Assembly (NCBI GenBank): GCA_963719855.1
Contig: CAVRDK010000004.1
Span: forward strand, 1,436,096-1,500,095
DNA from: CAIQPV01 sp963719855
GTDB lineage: Bacteria > Pseudomonadota > Gammaproteobacteria > Burkholderiales > Gallionellaceae
Direction of reading: 5' to 3'
Length of the DNA: 64,000 nt
Shown here: one piece after another, positions 32,273 through 44,796 of the stretch
How positions within the stretch are numbered: the first letter of the stretch is position 1
Layout: each line of letters begins with the position of its first letter
Program-made: the position numbers and the translations under genes
The notes under the pieces: model-generated
Seen by the model: only the letters and a program-made list of their open reading frames with translations
What the model was told of the DNA's origin: nothing
Databases searched by the model: none

Positions 32273-34303
32273 TTAAAAACCGAAGTAGGCCGAGATATGC
32301 CCGCTGAGATCACCGGCTTTCTTGCTCCCGCCTGCGTTCATTACCCGCGCCAAGTCGAGGCGCATGTTGAAGTTCCTCTGGATGTTCCAGCGCAACCCAG
32401 CGCCTATGTCGGAGATCACGGCCTGTTGTTTGGTTTCTCCGGCCAACGGATTGTTGGCAGCGCTGCCGATGTCATAGAACAGCAAGGCGCGCAGGTTGCC
32501 CTCGCCGGGGATCAGTTTGCCCTCCAGGTTGGGAGTATAGAGTTCGAGGTTGGCGAAATAGCCGGTATCGCGGGCAATTTCACGTTCCAGAAAGCCGCGC
32601 ACGGCGGTCGCGCCGGCAATGCCGAACTGCTCGCCGGATACGAGTGCATCCGGAGTGTGCTGTGCGTTGACAGCGGCGCGGACTTGCCAGTTGTTCTCAA
32701 AGGCGTTCACCATGCTGGCGCCAAAGCGCAGGATCGTGTAACGGGAAGGCGCCCCATTCCCGCCATCAGGACTCGGGCGCACCGCATTGAAATCACTCTC
32801 CTGACCATTAGCTCCCCCAGGAATATTGTGCGCTAAGGCAACATAAAAGTCGGAGATTCGCCCGGGCTTTGCCCAATTGCCACTGTATGTCAGGCTGACT
32901 GGCCTCACGGTGATATCCGCTGCGGACGGCCCGCAACCGGCCGCGCCGAAATTGCCGAGCGTGCAGTCGTTTTTGTAGGCGCGATCATCGAGGCCGTAAA
33001 CAATCCGATGCGAATATTCGCCGCGCCTCTCCAGCAACTGATTATAGCGCAAGCCGTAAACAGTACCCTTGCCGGAGAAAGTGAGCGGCCCCGCGACGGT
33101 CTGCGCGGTGCCAGCGCTGACGTCCGAATAGGCGAGGATGAAATCCATTGAATCACCACGCGAATACAGCGGCATGCGATAGCTCCCGCTGTAGAGGCTG
33201 ACCTGATTTTCCTTCCCCGGCGAGGTGACGTAGTTGAACGTGCCAACATCGTCGCGGTTGAGCAGATTGGCATGCTGCACGCCGACGCCGAGCCTAAAGT
33301 CGCCAGTCTGCGGGTTGCCGGTATTGTCCAGGGTCAGGAAGGCTTTAAGCGGGCGTACGTCGATGACATTGACGATGGCGTCCACCTCGCCCAGTTTTTC
33401 GCTAGGGCGCAGCACTACGTCCACCTGCTTGGCCGGATTCTCGTTGGCAAGCTGCGTGTTCGCTGAAATATCCCCAGCTCTGGGTGGAACATTCTCCCTG
33501 AGCGCCGGAAGGCTGGCGCGTATGTTCGCATTATCAAAAAAATTATTGCCTGCGATGGTGACCTTGCCGATGTGCGCTTCGATGACCTGTAGCGTGACTA
33601 CACCCCGATCCAGATTCTGCTCAGGTGCAACCACCCACACCACGCTGAAACCTGCGGTGCGATAGCACTGCCTGAGAGCTTCGATCGCACGCTGCACATC
33701 GCCATACTCACGCTGTTTGCCGGTGAAAGGCTTGAGCACAGCGTCGATCTCATCGGTCTTGAGCAGCGTATTACCCTCGATGTTGAAACGATCAATATCA
33801 AAATGCTCGGTTTGTGTCTGTGCAAGGGTGGCCAGATTCTCATTGGCGAGCTGAGCGTTCGCCAAGATTTTCCCTGCGCTGGGCGAAACTTCCTCCTTGA
33901 GCACCGGAAGGCTGGAACGGATGTTCGCATCATCACCCAAGCGGTAACCTTCGCTGGTGAACTTGCCGATCCGCGCTTCGATGACCTGTAGTGTGACGGT
34001 ACCCCGGTCGAAGTTCTGCTCGGACGCGATCACCCCCGCTATACTGAAACCTCCAGTGCGATAGCGCTGCCTGAGAGCCTCGATCGCGTGAAGCACATCG
34101 CCATACTCGCGATGTTTGCCGGTGAATGGCTTGAGCACCGCTTCGATCTCATCGGGTTTGAGCAGCGTATTGCCCTCGATCATGAAGCGATTGATATCGA
34201 AATACTCGCTCTGTGTCTGTGCAAAGGCCTGTATCTGCGCAAAGGAAAGCGCCAATGTCAGCAGCGCCACCGCAAGCCCCACGCAGCGAATTATTGACGA
34301 CAT
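32273..34303 (-). CDS. Two-partner secretion transporter TpsB (ShlB/FhaC/HecB family) with duplicated POTRA region
   Basis: Exports the TpsA protein across the outer membrane. ATG 34303 follows AAGGGG by 7 nt; residues 1-30 form a signal peptide (VGLAVALLTLALSFAQIQAFAQ). The usual POTRA region is duplicated: residues about 29-161 and 162-294 are similar (FDINRFMIEGNTLLKPDEIE and FDIDRFNIEGNTLLKTDEID), with a period of 133 residues. A barrel domain follows (LTLDNTGNPQTGDFRLGVGV) with the family VRGFLERE motif of loop L6, ending in YFGF. At 676 residues it exceeds the usual 550-590 by about one duplicated unit. It follows the tpsA remnant by 40 bp. Confidence 0.9.
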   Translation of the reverse strand: MSSIIRCVGLAVALLTLALSFAQIQAFAQTQSEYFDINRFMIEGNTLLKPDEIEAVLKPFTGKHREYGDVLHAIEALRQRYRTGGFSIAGVIASEQNFDRGTVTLQVIEARIGKFTSEGYRLGDDANIRSSLPVLKEEVSPSAGKILANAQLANENLATLAQTQTEHFDIDRFNIEGNTLLKTDEIDAVLKPFTGKQREYGDVQRAIEALRQCYRTAGFSVVWVVAPEQNLDRGVVTLQVIEAHIGKVTIAGNNFFDNANIRASLPALRENVPPRAGDISANTQLANENPAKQVDVVLRPSEKLGEVDAIVNVIDVRPLKAFLTLDNTGNPQTGDFRLGVGVQHANLLNRDDVGTFNYVTSPGKENQVSLYSGSYRMPLYSRGDSMDFILAYSDVSAGTAQTVAGPLTFSGKGTVYGLRYNQLLERRGEYSHRIVYGLDDRAYKNDCTLGNFGAAGCGPSAADITVRPVSLTYSGNWAKPGRISDFYVALAHNIPGGANGQESDFNAVRPSPDGGNGAPSRYTILRFGASMVNAFENNWQVRAAVNAQHTPDALVSGEQFGIAGATAVRGFLEREIARDTGYFANLELYTPNLEGKLIPGEGNLRALLFYDIGSAANNPLAGETKQQAVISDIGAGLRWNIQRNFNMRLDLARVMNAGGSKKAGDLSGHISAYFGF
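33421..34219 (-). repeat. 399-bp intragenic tandem duplication in tpsB
   Basis: Two copies (34219-33821 and 33820-33422 on the minus strand) encode similar 133-residue segments. Each has a complete POTRA-1-like part; the first copy lacks the end of POTRA 2. The copies have diverged moderately, so the duplication is not recent. Confidence 0.8.
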
Positions 34304-34343
34304 GTCGCACCCCTTCTGAAACCCGTAAATCCTGCACGAATAC

Positions 34344-37300
34344 TCATTTTTTATCGACTTTCTCGAATTGCTGCGGGAATGACCATGTTTCACAAGCCCC
34401 ACTATCGCAACCGCTCAAGTGTCGGATCGAGGTTGAGTCCAAATCGTTTGTTCCCCTCATTACGTCGAATCCCTGGTCAGTATTGTTTGCATTCAGAGAG
34501 ATATGCCAGAAATTACCCGGACGGTAGTAGAACTCGTTATTAATGACTCCAGCAAAAATAGCCTGTCCCGTGTTGAAACTCAAAATCGGCTCTGCGGCAA
34601 TACCAGTACCCGTGCCTGTGCCCAAAATTGGCTCTGCAACAGCACCCGTGATGATGAGATTGTTGTGCGTAAAGCCCAGGGTGTAATTGCTGTTGGCCGC
34701 AAGGCTGCCCTGGGTGATGGCGTACGGGCCGCCCAGAACGGTCTCACCGCTGGCGCGCGTGAGCGCGCCCGAGAGCACGGTACCTGCGGTGTCAACGACG
34801 CCGAGCGCCGGGTTGTTTACCAATCCCATAACGTTAAAGGTCAACGCGGGATCGCTTGTGCCGAAGATCTTGCTCTGGGGATTCGCGGCAACATTAAGCG
34901 CAGCCGGGGTGATGCCCAGATTGTTGGCGGTGTAGGCAACGGTGTAATTCGCGTTCGAACTCAGGGTGTTCTGGTTGATCGGGTAAACCGCAACGTTTTC
35001 ACCGCCGCCACGCGAGAGTGCGCCGCTGAGCACGCCCGCCGCATTGTCGCTGAACTGGAAGCCGCTGGCGCTGTAGGTCAGCGCCGGGTCGCTTGCACCA
35101 TAGATTTTTCCCAAGGTGTTCGCCGTAACAGCCAGCGTTGCAGGGGTGATGTCGAAGTTGTTGCCGACGTAGGTCAGCACGTAGTTGGTGTTGGCGGCGT
35201 TAGTCAGAGTGCCCTGTCCGATTGCGTAGGCGCTGACGTTCTCGCCCGCCGCGCGGTCAAGCGCGCCCAGCAGTGCCGTGCCCGCGCCCAGACTGGTGCT
35301 GGTGTAGGTGAAACTGGCCGGATCGGCGTTGCCGTAGGTTTTGGTCTGGCCCGCATCGGCGGTGACGGTGACGGCGCGCTGGGTGATGCCAAAGTTGTTG
35401 CCAGCGTAAGTCAGCACGTAGTTGGTGTTGGCGGCGTTAGTCAGGGTGCCTTGATTAATTGCGTAGGCGCTGACGTTCTCGCCCGCCGCGCGGTCAAGCG
35501 CGCCCACCAGTGCCGTGCCCGCGCCCAGACCGGTGCTGGTGTAGGTGAAACTGGCCGGGTCGGCGTTGCCGTAGGTTTTGGTCTGACCGGCACTGGCAGT
35601 TACAGTAACAGCGCGCTGAGTGATACCGAAGTTGTCGCCGGTATAGCTCAGTAAATAGTTTGTATTGGCGGCATCAGTTAGTGTTCCCCGTCCAATCGCG
35701 TAGGTGCCGACGTTCTCGCCCGCCGCGCGGTCAAGTGCGCCCAGCAGTGCCGTGCCCGAACCCAGACTGGTGCTGGTGTAGGTGAAACTGGCCGGATCGG
35801 CGTTGCCGTAGGTTTTGGTCTGGCCCGCATCGGCGGTGACGGTGACGGCGCGCTGGGTGATGCCGAAGTTGTCGCCAGCGTAAGTCAGTAAGTAGTTGGT
35901 GTTAGCGGCGTTAGTCAACGTGCCCTGTCCGATCGCGTAGGCGCTGACGTTCTCGCCCGCCGCGCGGTCAAGCGCGCCCAGCAGTGCCGTGCCCGAACCC
36001 AGACCGGTGCTGGTGTAGGTGAAACTGGCCGGGTCGGCGTTGCCGTATGTTTTGGTTTGACCGGCATTCGCGGTGACGGTGACGGGGCGCTGGGTGATGC
36101 CGAAGTTGTCGCCAGCGTAAGTCAGTAAGTAGTTGGTGTTAGCGGCGTTAGTCAACGTGCCCTGTCCGATCGCGTAGGCGCTGACGTTCTCGCCCGCCGC
36201 GCGGTCAAGCGCGCCCAGCAGTGCCGTGCCCGAACCCAGACCGGTGCTGGTGTAGGTGAAACTGGCCGGGTCGGCGTTGCCGTATGTTTTGGTTTGACCG
36301 GCATTCGCGGTGACGGTGACGGGGCGCTGGGTGATGTCTGCCGTCATAGTGCCAGCACTGGAAAAAAGAGCGAACTTATTTGCGTTTGCGCCGCCAAGGC
36401 TATAGCCACTGTAGGTGACCGTTTTGCCAGCGCCTGCGTTGCTGGTGTCAAAGTTGGCTGCACCGGGGATCAGAGTAACGGTGCCACCGGTGGTGGGGCT
36501 GCCGACGAAAGAAAGCAAGGCAGTAGTCAAGCCGTCGTAAACTTTGCTATTCCCTTGTGCGAACACCCACATGCAGGAAGTCAGCGTGCTTGTACTTAAG
36601 GTAAAGTAACTCGAATAATCTGTCGGGGCTACGTACAGCCGGATTGTAATAAATGCTGGCCGCACCGCGAGTAAGGCTAGCTCCGCCACCAGAAAAAAAG
36701 GCCACGGTACCGCTGCCAGTACCATCATTACCGGCACGCAGTACAACATTGCCATCGGTCGTCGTAATGACCGCTTTCACATTTACATCGCGTCCGGCGT
36801 TCGCCACAAAACTGCCATTGGTGGCCGTAATTGCCGAGTTCACGTTTACGTCCCGAACCGCGCTCAACGTCAAAATCGACGGTGGTGGCAAAAATGCTGA
36901 CCTGTCCCAAGTGATCACCGCATCTACGCTGATATCGCCATTCCCGTTTCCGCTTGTGCCGCTGTTTGCTGTGGTGACAATGACATCGGTACCAAGGTTC
37001 AGCGCAGTGGTAAGGGTGGTGACATTTACATTGGACGTGCTCAGTCCGAAGCCGGCGAGAAGACGTCAGGGTTGCCGCCGCTGTACGATCCTCCACCGTC
37101 CACCGCGCCCGTGATCGTTACGTCGGACGGGTCGAGCAGCCATGTGCCGCGCTTGCCATTCGGCGCGCTGGCATTGACGTTGATACCCGACACGTCCAGC
37201 CAGTGGCCAGAAGTTTCGATCAACCCGCCGCCGCCACCCCGGACACCTCCGCGCGCTGTAATACTGCCGTAAGCGCGCGTCGAGTTGTTTGACCACAGCA

Positions 37301-38441
37301 CGATCTTGCCGCCGCTACCATTCGTGATGGCATCAGCAGCAATTGTGGAGTCCGCGCTCATGTAAGTCGCGGAGGCATTCTGGACGGCAGAGTTTGCACC
37401 GTGCAGATCGCCGCCGATCAAGACAGTGCCGCCGCCCGCCGTGCCGGATGCATTGACGTTTGCCATAATCAGGCCAACGCGGTTGCCTAGCAGTTGGACG
37501 GTGCCGCCTATGCTTGCCGCGCCCGTGCCTTTGGCTTCAATTATGCCGGACACCAGCGTGTCGCCGGTTTCGGATTGAACCATTATCGCGCCGCCCTGTT
37601 CGCCGTTTGCACTGATGCGGCTGTCGGCTTCGAGGGTCACATCCTGTGTCGCGCGCAGAACGATTTTTCCGCTTGCGTCTCGCCCCACTTGGTCGGCATT
37701 GATAATGCCAGCGTTCCGAAGCGCTGCGCCATAAATGCCTACTTGCCCACTATGCGCAAGAATCTCTCCGAGGTTGACGGTGGCGTTATCGCTTGCCGTG
37801 ATTTCGACTCTCACCCCCGGCGTGCTGGTGTCGAAGATATTCACCGACTGACCAGCGGCCAGGATCACGTCACCCTGCGGGCTGTTGATGATGCCGCTGT
37901 TGGTGACATTTGATCCGACCAGATAGACGCTGCCGCCAGAAGGTGTGGTGATACTCCCCTGGTTTTCCACATTGCCAGCTAGCGGATTGGACGCAAAATT
38001 GAGTCGACCCGCGAGAAAGTCCTGATTGTTCAGGTCGAGCGTTGAGGCCACCAGTCCGGCCACGTCGATGCGCGAACCTTGCCCGAACAGGATGCCGCTC
38101 GGATTGATCAGGAAGACCCTGCCATTGGAGGTGAGCGTCCCGAGAATGACTGAAGGGTCGGAGCCGATAACGCGATTGAGGACGCTCGATGCGGCGCTTT
38201 GCTGGATGAAGCGCGTGGTTTCACCCGCGCCGATCGAGAACCCCTGCCAGTTGATAATTGCCCCAGGGCTGTTGGTGATGCTTAGCGAACTACCAAGAGT
38301 GGAGAAGCTGGCCTGACCCGAAACCACGGTTGGAGCCGTGCCATTTGCCTGGGCTTGGCCTGCGGTAAAGACACACGCAAGCGCTACGGTAACAGCACTC
38401 AGCCGCCACAAGGTCGAAACAGGGTTGCCTCCCGCCGTCAT
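34344..38441 (-). pseudogene. Two-partner secretion exoprotein TpsA (filamentous haemagglutinin-like), two frameshifts
   Basis: A large secreted beta-helix protein. The first frame (to 37041) starts with a signal peptide (MTAGGNPVSTLWRLSAVTVALACVFTAGQAQA), then the TPS domain (GQASFS, NWQGFSIGAGETTRFIQ, INPSGILFG) and beta-helix strands. A -1 shift near 37055 leads to FGLSTSNVNVTTL (second frame), and a +1 shift near 36633 to VAPTDYSSYFTLST (third frame). Then come a YDG domain, five near-identical and two diverged MBG repeats, and an exposed C-terminus. Intact it would be about 1365 residues. An 18-codon ORF (38477-38533) with an AAGGAA site precedes it. Confidence 0.85.
35151..36335 (-). 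repeat. Five tandem 237-bp repeats encoding MBG domains
   Basis: Five 79-residue units each begin ITQR(P/A)VTVTA and share GQTKTYGNADPASFTYTS, GALDRAAGENV and NYLLTYAGDNFG. The DNA copies are nearly identical, which makes recombination and copy-number change likely and could also confuse assembly. Two further diverged units follow in the same frame (about 35150-34680). Confidence 0.92.
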
Positions 38442-38476
38442 TTCGATGTCACCCGCGCGCAAGACGTTTAAATCGT

Positions 38477-38533
38477 CTAATACAGAAGGTGATCGGAAAG
38501 CCTGCCAACAGGATTACTCAAGGTGATATTCAT
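38477..38533 (-). other. Short ORF (18 codons) upstream of tpsA
   Basis: ATG with AAGGAA 5 nt upstream encodes MNITLSNPVGRLSDHLLY and stops 36 bp before the tpsA start. It might be a leader peptide, or the remains of an older tpsA N-terminus. The 38542-38790 stretch beyond it holds nothing I can identify beyond AT-rich, promoter-like DNA. Confidence 0.3.
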
Positions 38534-38791
38534 GACGGATTCCTTTGTACGCAGAAAGTTAAACTCGTCCAAAGATATCCATTTTGCCGGGAATGCTCTG
38601 TGCGTTAGCGCACGCAAGATATTGGTTCTATCGTCAATATGCCTGAGAGGCGTTTCCCGTGAGCAACGTATTTTTTAACTGTGGTGAATAGCGAACGGCT
38701 GCTTCAAGTCGAAGGCCGGCTTGGAGGGGAGCGACCTTCTGCATCGCGCCCTGAGCAAAATTGCTGGAGGGGGCTGGTTTATTGGAGGAAG

Positions 38792-38865
38792 TGGAGGCGG
38801 GGGTCGGAATCGAACCGGCGTTAACGGATTTGCAATCCGCTGCATAACCATTTTGCTACCCCGCC
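38792..38865 (-). tRNA. tRNA-Cys (anticodon GCA)
   Basis: A 74-nt cloverleaf on the minus strand: acceptor GGCGGGG/CCCCGCC, D arm TAGCAAAATGGTTATGCA, anticodon stem CGGAT/ATCCG with loop TGCAA centred on GCA, T arm GCCGG-TTCGATT-CCGAC, discriminator T and encoded CCA. It stands alone, without other tRNAs nearby. Confidence 0.96.
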
Positions 38866-38898
38866 GTGCTGGAAATTACCAGGAGCTAGAAAATTAAA

Positions 38899-38918
38899 GG
38901 GAAAGCATGCGCTTTCCC
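38899..38918 (-). terminator. Stem-loop with T-rich tail upstream of tRNA-Cys
   Basis: GGGAAAGC-GCAT-GCTTTCCC followed on the minus strand by TTTAATTTT. It could end a transcript coming from the TniQ-like remnant, or act in the tRNA-Cys leader; a TATAAT at 38957-38962 (minus) lies just upstream. Confidence 0.5.
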
Positions 38919-39073
38919 AGAGAAAATTTGGAGTGGGAAGCGATCTCCAATTTTCATTATAACATTCAGATTTTAAAGCTATGTTTTTATGAAAAAAGAG
39001 AAATATTCCCATCTCTATTCCCAAAAAACACGCATTAAAGAAGTATGAAACTCTACAAACGCGAACATTATAG

Positions 39074-39325
39074 CTAATCACAGAGACCTGCGCAAATACG
39101 GGCTAAGGCACTGTAATGCACCAAGTTCCGGCATGAAACGAAGATGTATCGAATAATCCAAAAAGCTTGCAGCAATATTCGATTGTCGAAGAGCAATAGG
39201 TTGGTGCGCCAATCAACCTCATGTCCCCACAAGTAATGATTGCGACTGACCAAGCTGAATAATATCTCGTCAGGTAGCCAGTCCAGCAAAGGTGTCGGTT
39301 CAAAAAACTGGTTGGAATTTTCCAT
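39074..39325 (-). pseudogene. TniQ/TnsD-like N-terminal remnant
   Basis: The frame from ATG 39325 begins MENSNQFFEPTPLLDWLPDEILFSLVSRNHYLWGHEVDWRTNLLLFDN. PTPLxDELPDExLxSLxxRxH...LF matches the opening of TniQ family proteins of Tn7/Tn5053-like transposons. The similarity ends after about 50 codons, and the frame stops at 84 residues, well short of about 300-plus. No other transposition genes are near. It sits about 210 bp from tRNA-Cys. The alignment is by eye only. Confidence 0.4.
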
Positions 39326-39450
39326 CTTCGTGTCCATGACTACTTCGGTAATACTCTGATAGTGCATATTCCGGTATCATCACTAATGGAGATGGCAGGT
39401 AATTGGCAGTAGCCGGGCATGTGGTTTATTGATCGCATTTCATCTCCTTG

Positions 39451-39510
39451 CATTTACAACTTTAATAGTCGATTTACGACTTTAATAATTCATTTACGAC
39501 TTTAATAGCG
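39451..39510. repeat. 20-bp tandem repeat, three copies
   Basis: Three 20-bp units (39451-39470, 39471-39490, 39491-39510) share the core TTTACGACTTTAATA. They end 13 bp before the ATG of the methylthioinosine phosphorylase gene and so lie in its leader or promoter region. Confidence 0.9.
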
Positions 39511-39523
39511 CGGAATAATAGAA

Positions 39524-40270
39524 ATGTTGGCAATCATAGGTGGAACGGGGCTGACGCAGTTGGCCAATCTGGAAATTACGCACCGGCAGGTGATGCGCAC
39601 GCCTTATGGCGAACCGTCCGGGGCATTGACCTTCGGCACGATCAGGCAGCATGAGGTGATGTTTATTGCGCGCCACGGTTATGGGCATACCATCCCGCCG
39701 CACCGGGTGAATTATCGTGCCAACCTGTGGGCGCTGCATAATCAGGGAGCCAAGCGCGTGGTAGCGATCGCGTCGGTGGGCGGCATACGTGAAGATATGA
39801 ATCCGGGTGTCATTGTTGTTCCAGACCAGATTATTGATTACACCGCTGGCCGTGATTTCACTTATTTTGATGGCATAGATCGTCCGCTGACACATATTGA
39901 TTTTACTCATCCCTATTGCCCCGAGTTGCGCGCCAGGATTCTGGATGCGGTACGCTGTGCCAATGAGTCTTGTGTGGATGGAGGTGCGTACGCTGCCGTG
40001 CAGGGACCGCGCCTGGAAACGGCGGCGGAGATCACCCGTTATGAGCGCGACGGCGCGGATATGGTCGGCATGACTGGTATGCCGGAGGCATCGTTGGCAA
40101 GGGAACTGGGCCTGAGTTATGCGACTATCGCCGTGGTGGTGAACCATGCCGCCGGACGCGGCAGCAGCCGTGATGCTATTCATCTGGAAGCAGTCAGTGC
40201 AGTGGCGCAACCGGCAATGGCGCGCGTGCGCAACATTCTCGAATGCGTGGTGGGGAGCGATGGCGATTAA
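39524..40270 (+). CDS. S-methyl-5'-thioinosine phosphorylase (MTAP/PNP family)
   Basis: A 248-residue purine nucleoside phosphorylase of the MTAP/MTIP type, splitting methylthioinosine to hypoxanthine and methylthioribose 1-phosphate in methionine salvage. Key motifs: IGGTGL (phosphate loop), ARHGYGHTIPPHRVNYRANLWAL, VGGIREDM, QGPRLETAAEI and DMVGMTGMPEA. The base-binding residue in VVVNHAAGRG is Asn rather than the Asp of MTAP, favouring inosine-type bases. The gene overlaps the deformylase gene by 11 bp. Plain MTAP specificity cannot be fully excluded. Confidence 0.85.
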   Translation: MLAIIGGTGLTQLANLEITHRQVMRTPYGEPSGALTFGTIRQHEVMFIARHGYGHTIPPHRVNYRANLWALHNQGAKRVVAIASVGGIREDMNPGVIVVPDQIIDYTAGRDFTYFDGIDRPLTHIDFTHPYCPELRARILDAVRCANESCVDGGAYAAVQGPRLETAAEITRYERDGADMVGMTGMPEASLARELGLSYATIAVVVNHAAGRGSSRDAIHLEAVSAVAQPAMARVRNILECVVGSDGD

Positions 40271-40793
40271 GACTGTGCTGCGCATGGGCGATGCCCACTT
40301 GTTGCGCCGTGCCGAAGAACTGACTTATTTCGACACGCCGGAACTGCATGCCTTACTGGCTGACATGCGCGATACCATGAAAGCGCTGGATGGCATAGGC
40401 TTGGCCGCACCGCAGATCGGCGTGGGTCTGCGTGTGGTGATATTCGGCGCGCAACTCAATCCGCGTTACCCTGATGCCGAACCGGTGCCGGACACAGTGT
40501 TGATTAACCCCGTTATTACTCCGCTTGGCAGCGATACGGAGGAAGATTGGGAGGGCTGTTTGAGTGTGCCAGATATGCGCGGTATGGTGCCTCGTTTAAA
40601 GTGCATCCGTTATCAGGGCTGCGATGAATACGGTGCTTTGATAGACCGTACCGTGAGTGGCTTTCATGCCCGCGTGGTACAACATGAGTGCGATCATCTG
40701 GATGGGATTTTATATCCGATGCGTATACGTGATTTTCGCCTGTTCGGCTTTACCGATGTATTGTTTCCCGACCGTGAGCTAAGGGACGAATAA
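40260..40793 (+). CDS. def: Peptide deformylase
   Basis: Removes the formyl group from nascent N-termini. The 177 residues contain all three family motifs: GIGLAAPQ (46-52 region), EGCLS (98-102) with metal-binding Cys, and HECDH (142-146) with two metal-binding His and catalytic Glu. ATG 40260 lies within the end of the phosphorylase gene. It is not linked to fmt, so it may be a second def gene (inference). The K+ channel gene follows 13 bp later. Confidence 0.95.
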   Translation: MAIKTVLRMGDAHLLRRAEELTYFDTPELHALLADMRDTMKALDGIGLAAPQIGVGLRVVIFGAQLNPRYPDAEPVPDTVLINPVITPLGSDTEEDWEGCLSVPDMRGMVPRLKCIRYQGCDEYGALIDRTVSGFHARVVQHECDHLDGILYPMRIRDFRLFGFTDVLFPDRELRDE

Positions 40794-40806
40794 TGGGATG
40801 CTCTAA

Positions 40807-41838
40807 ATGAAGCTGTCTGAATTAAGTTCCTCGCGCGTCTATCGCAGCTTTGCCTGGTCGTCATTTGCCATGATGCTGATCCTGATGATAGGCACGGTGG
40901 GTTATCGTGTGATAGGCGGCCCGGAATACAGTTGGGTAGATTGTTTCTACATGACTTTTATCACGGTTGCTACGATAGGTTTCGGCGAGATAATCGACCT
41001 TTCGGAAAGTCCTGGCGGCAGGCTGTTTACCGTATTTATTGCAATTGCGGGAATCGGGACGATGACTTACATGTTATCCACCCTTACGGCATTCATACTG
41101 GAAGGCGATATCAACCAAGTTTGGCGGAGAAAGAAAATGCAAAACAAGATCGAGAAGCTGAAAGACCACTACATTGTGTGCGGCGTGGGGCGCGTAGGCA
41201 GCAACGTAGCGCATGAACTGGTGATGACCGGGCGCCATTGCGTGGTTGTAGACACAGATTTGTCACACATCGAGAATTACCTGTTCAGACATCCCGAACA
41301 GCTATACCTGCACGGTGACGGTACCGACAATGACATTCTTCTTGCCGCCGGTGTCAAGAATGCGCGCGGAGTTTTCGCGGTAGCGTCGGACGACAGCCAG
41401 AATTTGGTGATCAGCCTCAGCGCCAAACAACTTAACCCGAAGTTGCGAGTGGTGGCGCGTTGCCATGACGTGAAGAACGTAGAAAAAACCCGTCGCGCAG
41501 GTGCGGATGAGATCGTGTCGCCGGACTTTACCGGCGGTCTGCGCATCGTGTCGGCGATGGTGCGTCCGCATGTGGTGTCCTTCCTCGATGAAATGCTCAA
41601 GACGGACAACAACCTGCGCATGGAAGAAATCCTCGTTCCATCCGGATTTTCGGGCAAGACACTCGCTATGCTGAATTCCAACTCGCGTGAATATGTAGTG
41701 CTGGCCATTCAGCAGGGCGGGCAGTGGGTGTTCAACCCGCCCACGCAACACATCGTGCATGACAGCGACGTATTGATGGTGATGACCACCCCGCATGGAC
41801 GCACCAGGTTGGAGCAGTTAATTCAGGGTGTGGTTTAA
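40807..41838 (+). CDS. Potassium channel protein with RCK (TrkA) domains
   Basis: A 343-residue MthK-like channel. Two membrane helices (about 16-34 and 71-95) flank the pore loop with the filter TVATIGFGE (residues 53-61); Phe replaces the common Tyr of TVGYGD. An RCK/TrkA-N domain follows (YIVCGVGRVGSNVAHELV, VVDTD, HGDGTDNDIL), then an RCK-C domain (LVPSGFSGKTLAML). It assembles as a tetramer in the inner membrane and is probably gated by a cytosolic ligand such as Ca2+ or a nucleotide. Ends in a strong bidirectional terminator. Confidence 0.9.
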   Translation: MKLSELSSSRVYRSFAWSSFAMMLILMIGTVGYRVIGGPEYSWVDCFYMTFITVATIGFGEIIDLSESPGGRLFTVFIAIAGIGTMTYMLSTLTAFILEGDINQVWRRKKMQNKIEKLKDHYIVCGVGRVGSNVAHELVMTGRHCVVVDTDLSHIENYLFRHPEQLYLHGDGTDNDILLAAGVKNARGVFAVASDDSQNLVISLSAKQLNPKLRVVARCHDVKNVEKTRRAGADEIVSPDFTGGLRIVSAMVRPHVVSFLDEMLKTDNNLRMEEILVPSGFSGKTLAMLNSNSREYVVLAIQQGGQWVFNPPTQHIVHDSDVLMVMTTPHGRTRLEQLIQGVV

Positions 41839-41860
41839 TCAGGATTCGTTATCGAGGATA

Positions 41861-41895
41861 AAAATGGGCAGGGTGATCCTGCCCATTTTTATTTT
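41861..41895. terminator. Bidirectional terminator between channel and aconitase genes
   Basis: AAAATGGGCAGG-GTGA-TCCTGCCCATTTTTATTTT: an 11 to 12-bp stem with A-rich 5' and T-rich 3' flanks serves both convergent genes (the channel on plus, aconitase on minus). Confidence 0.9.
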
Positions 41896-41916
41896 GTGGC
41901 GAACTGGTTACTGTTT

Positions 41917-44785
<2,869 letters not shown>

Positions 44786-44796
<11 letters not shown>

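Noticed and set aside
34503..35654. 383-codon plus-strand frame with Ala/Gly/Val repeats
   Set aside because: It is the complement of the MBG repeat array of tpsA.
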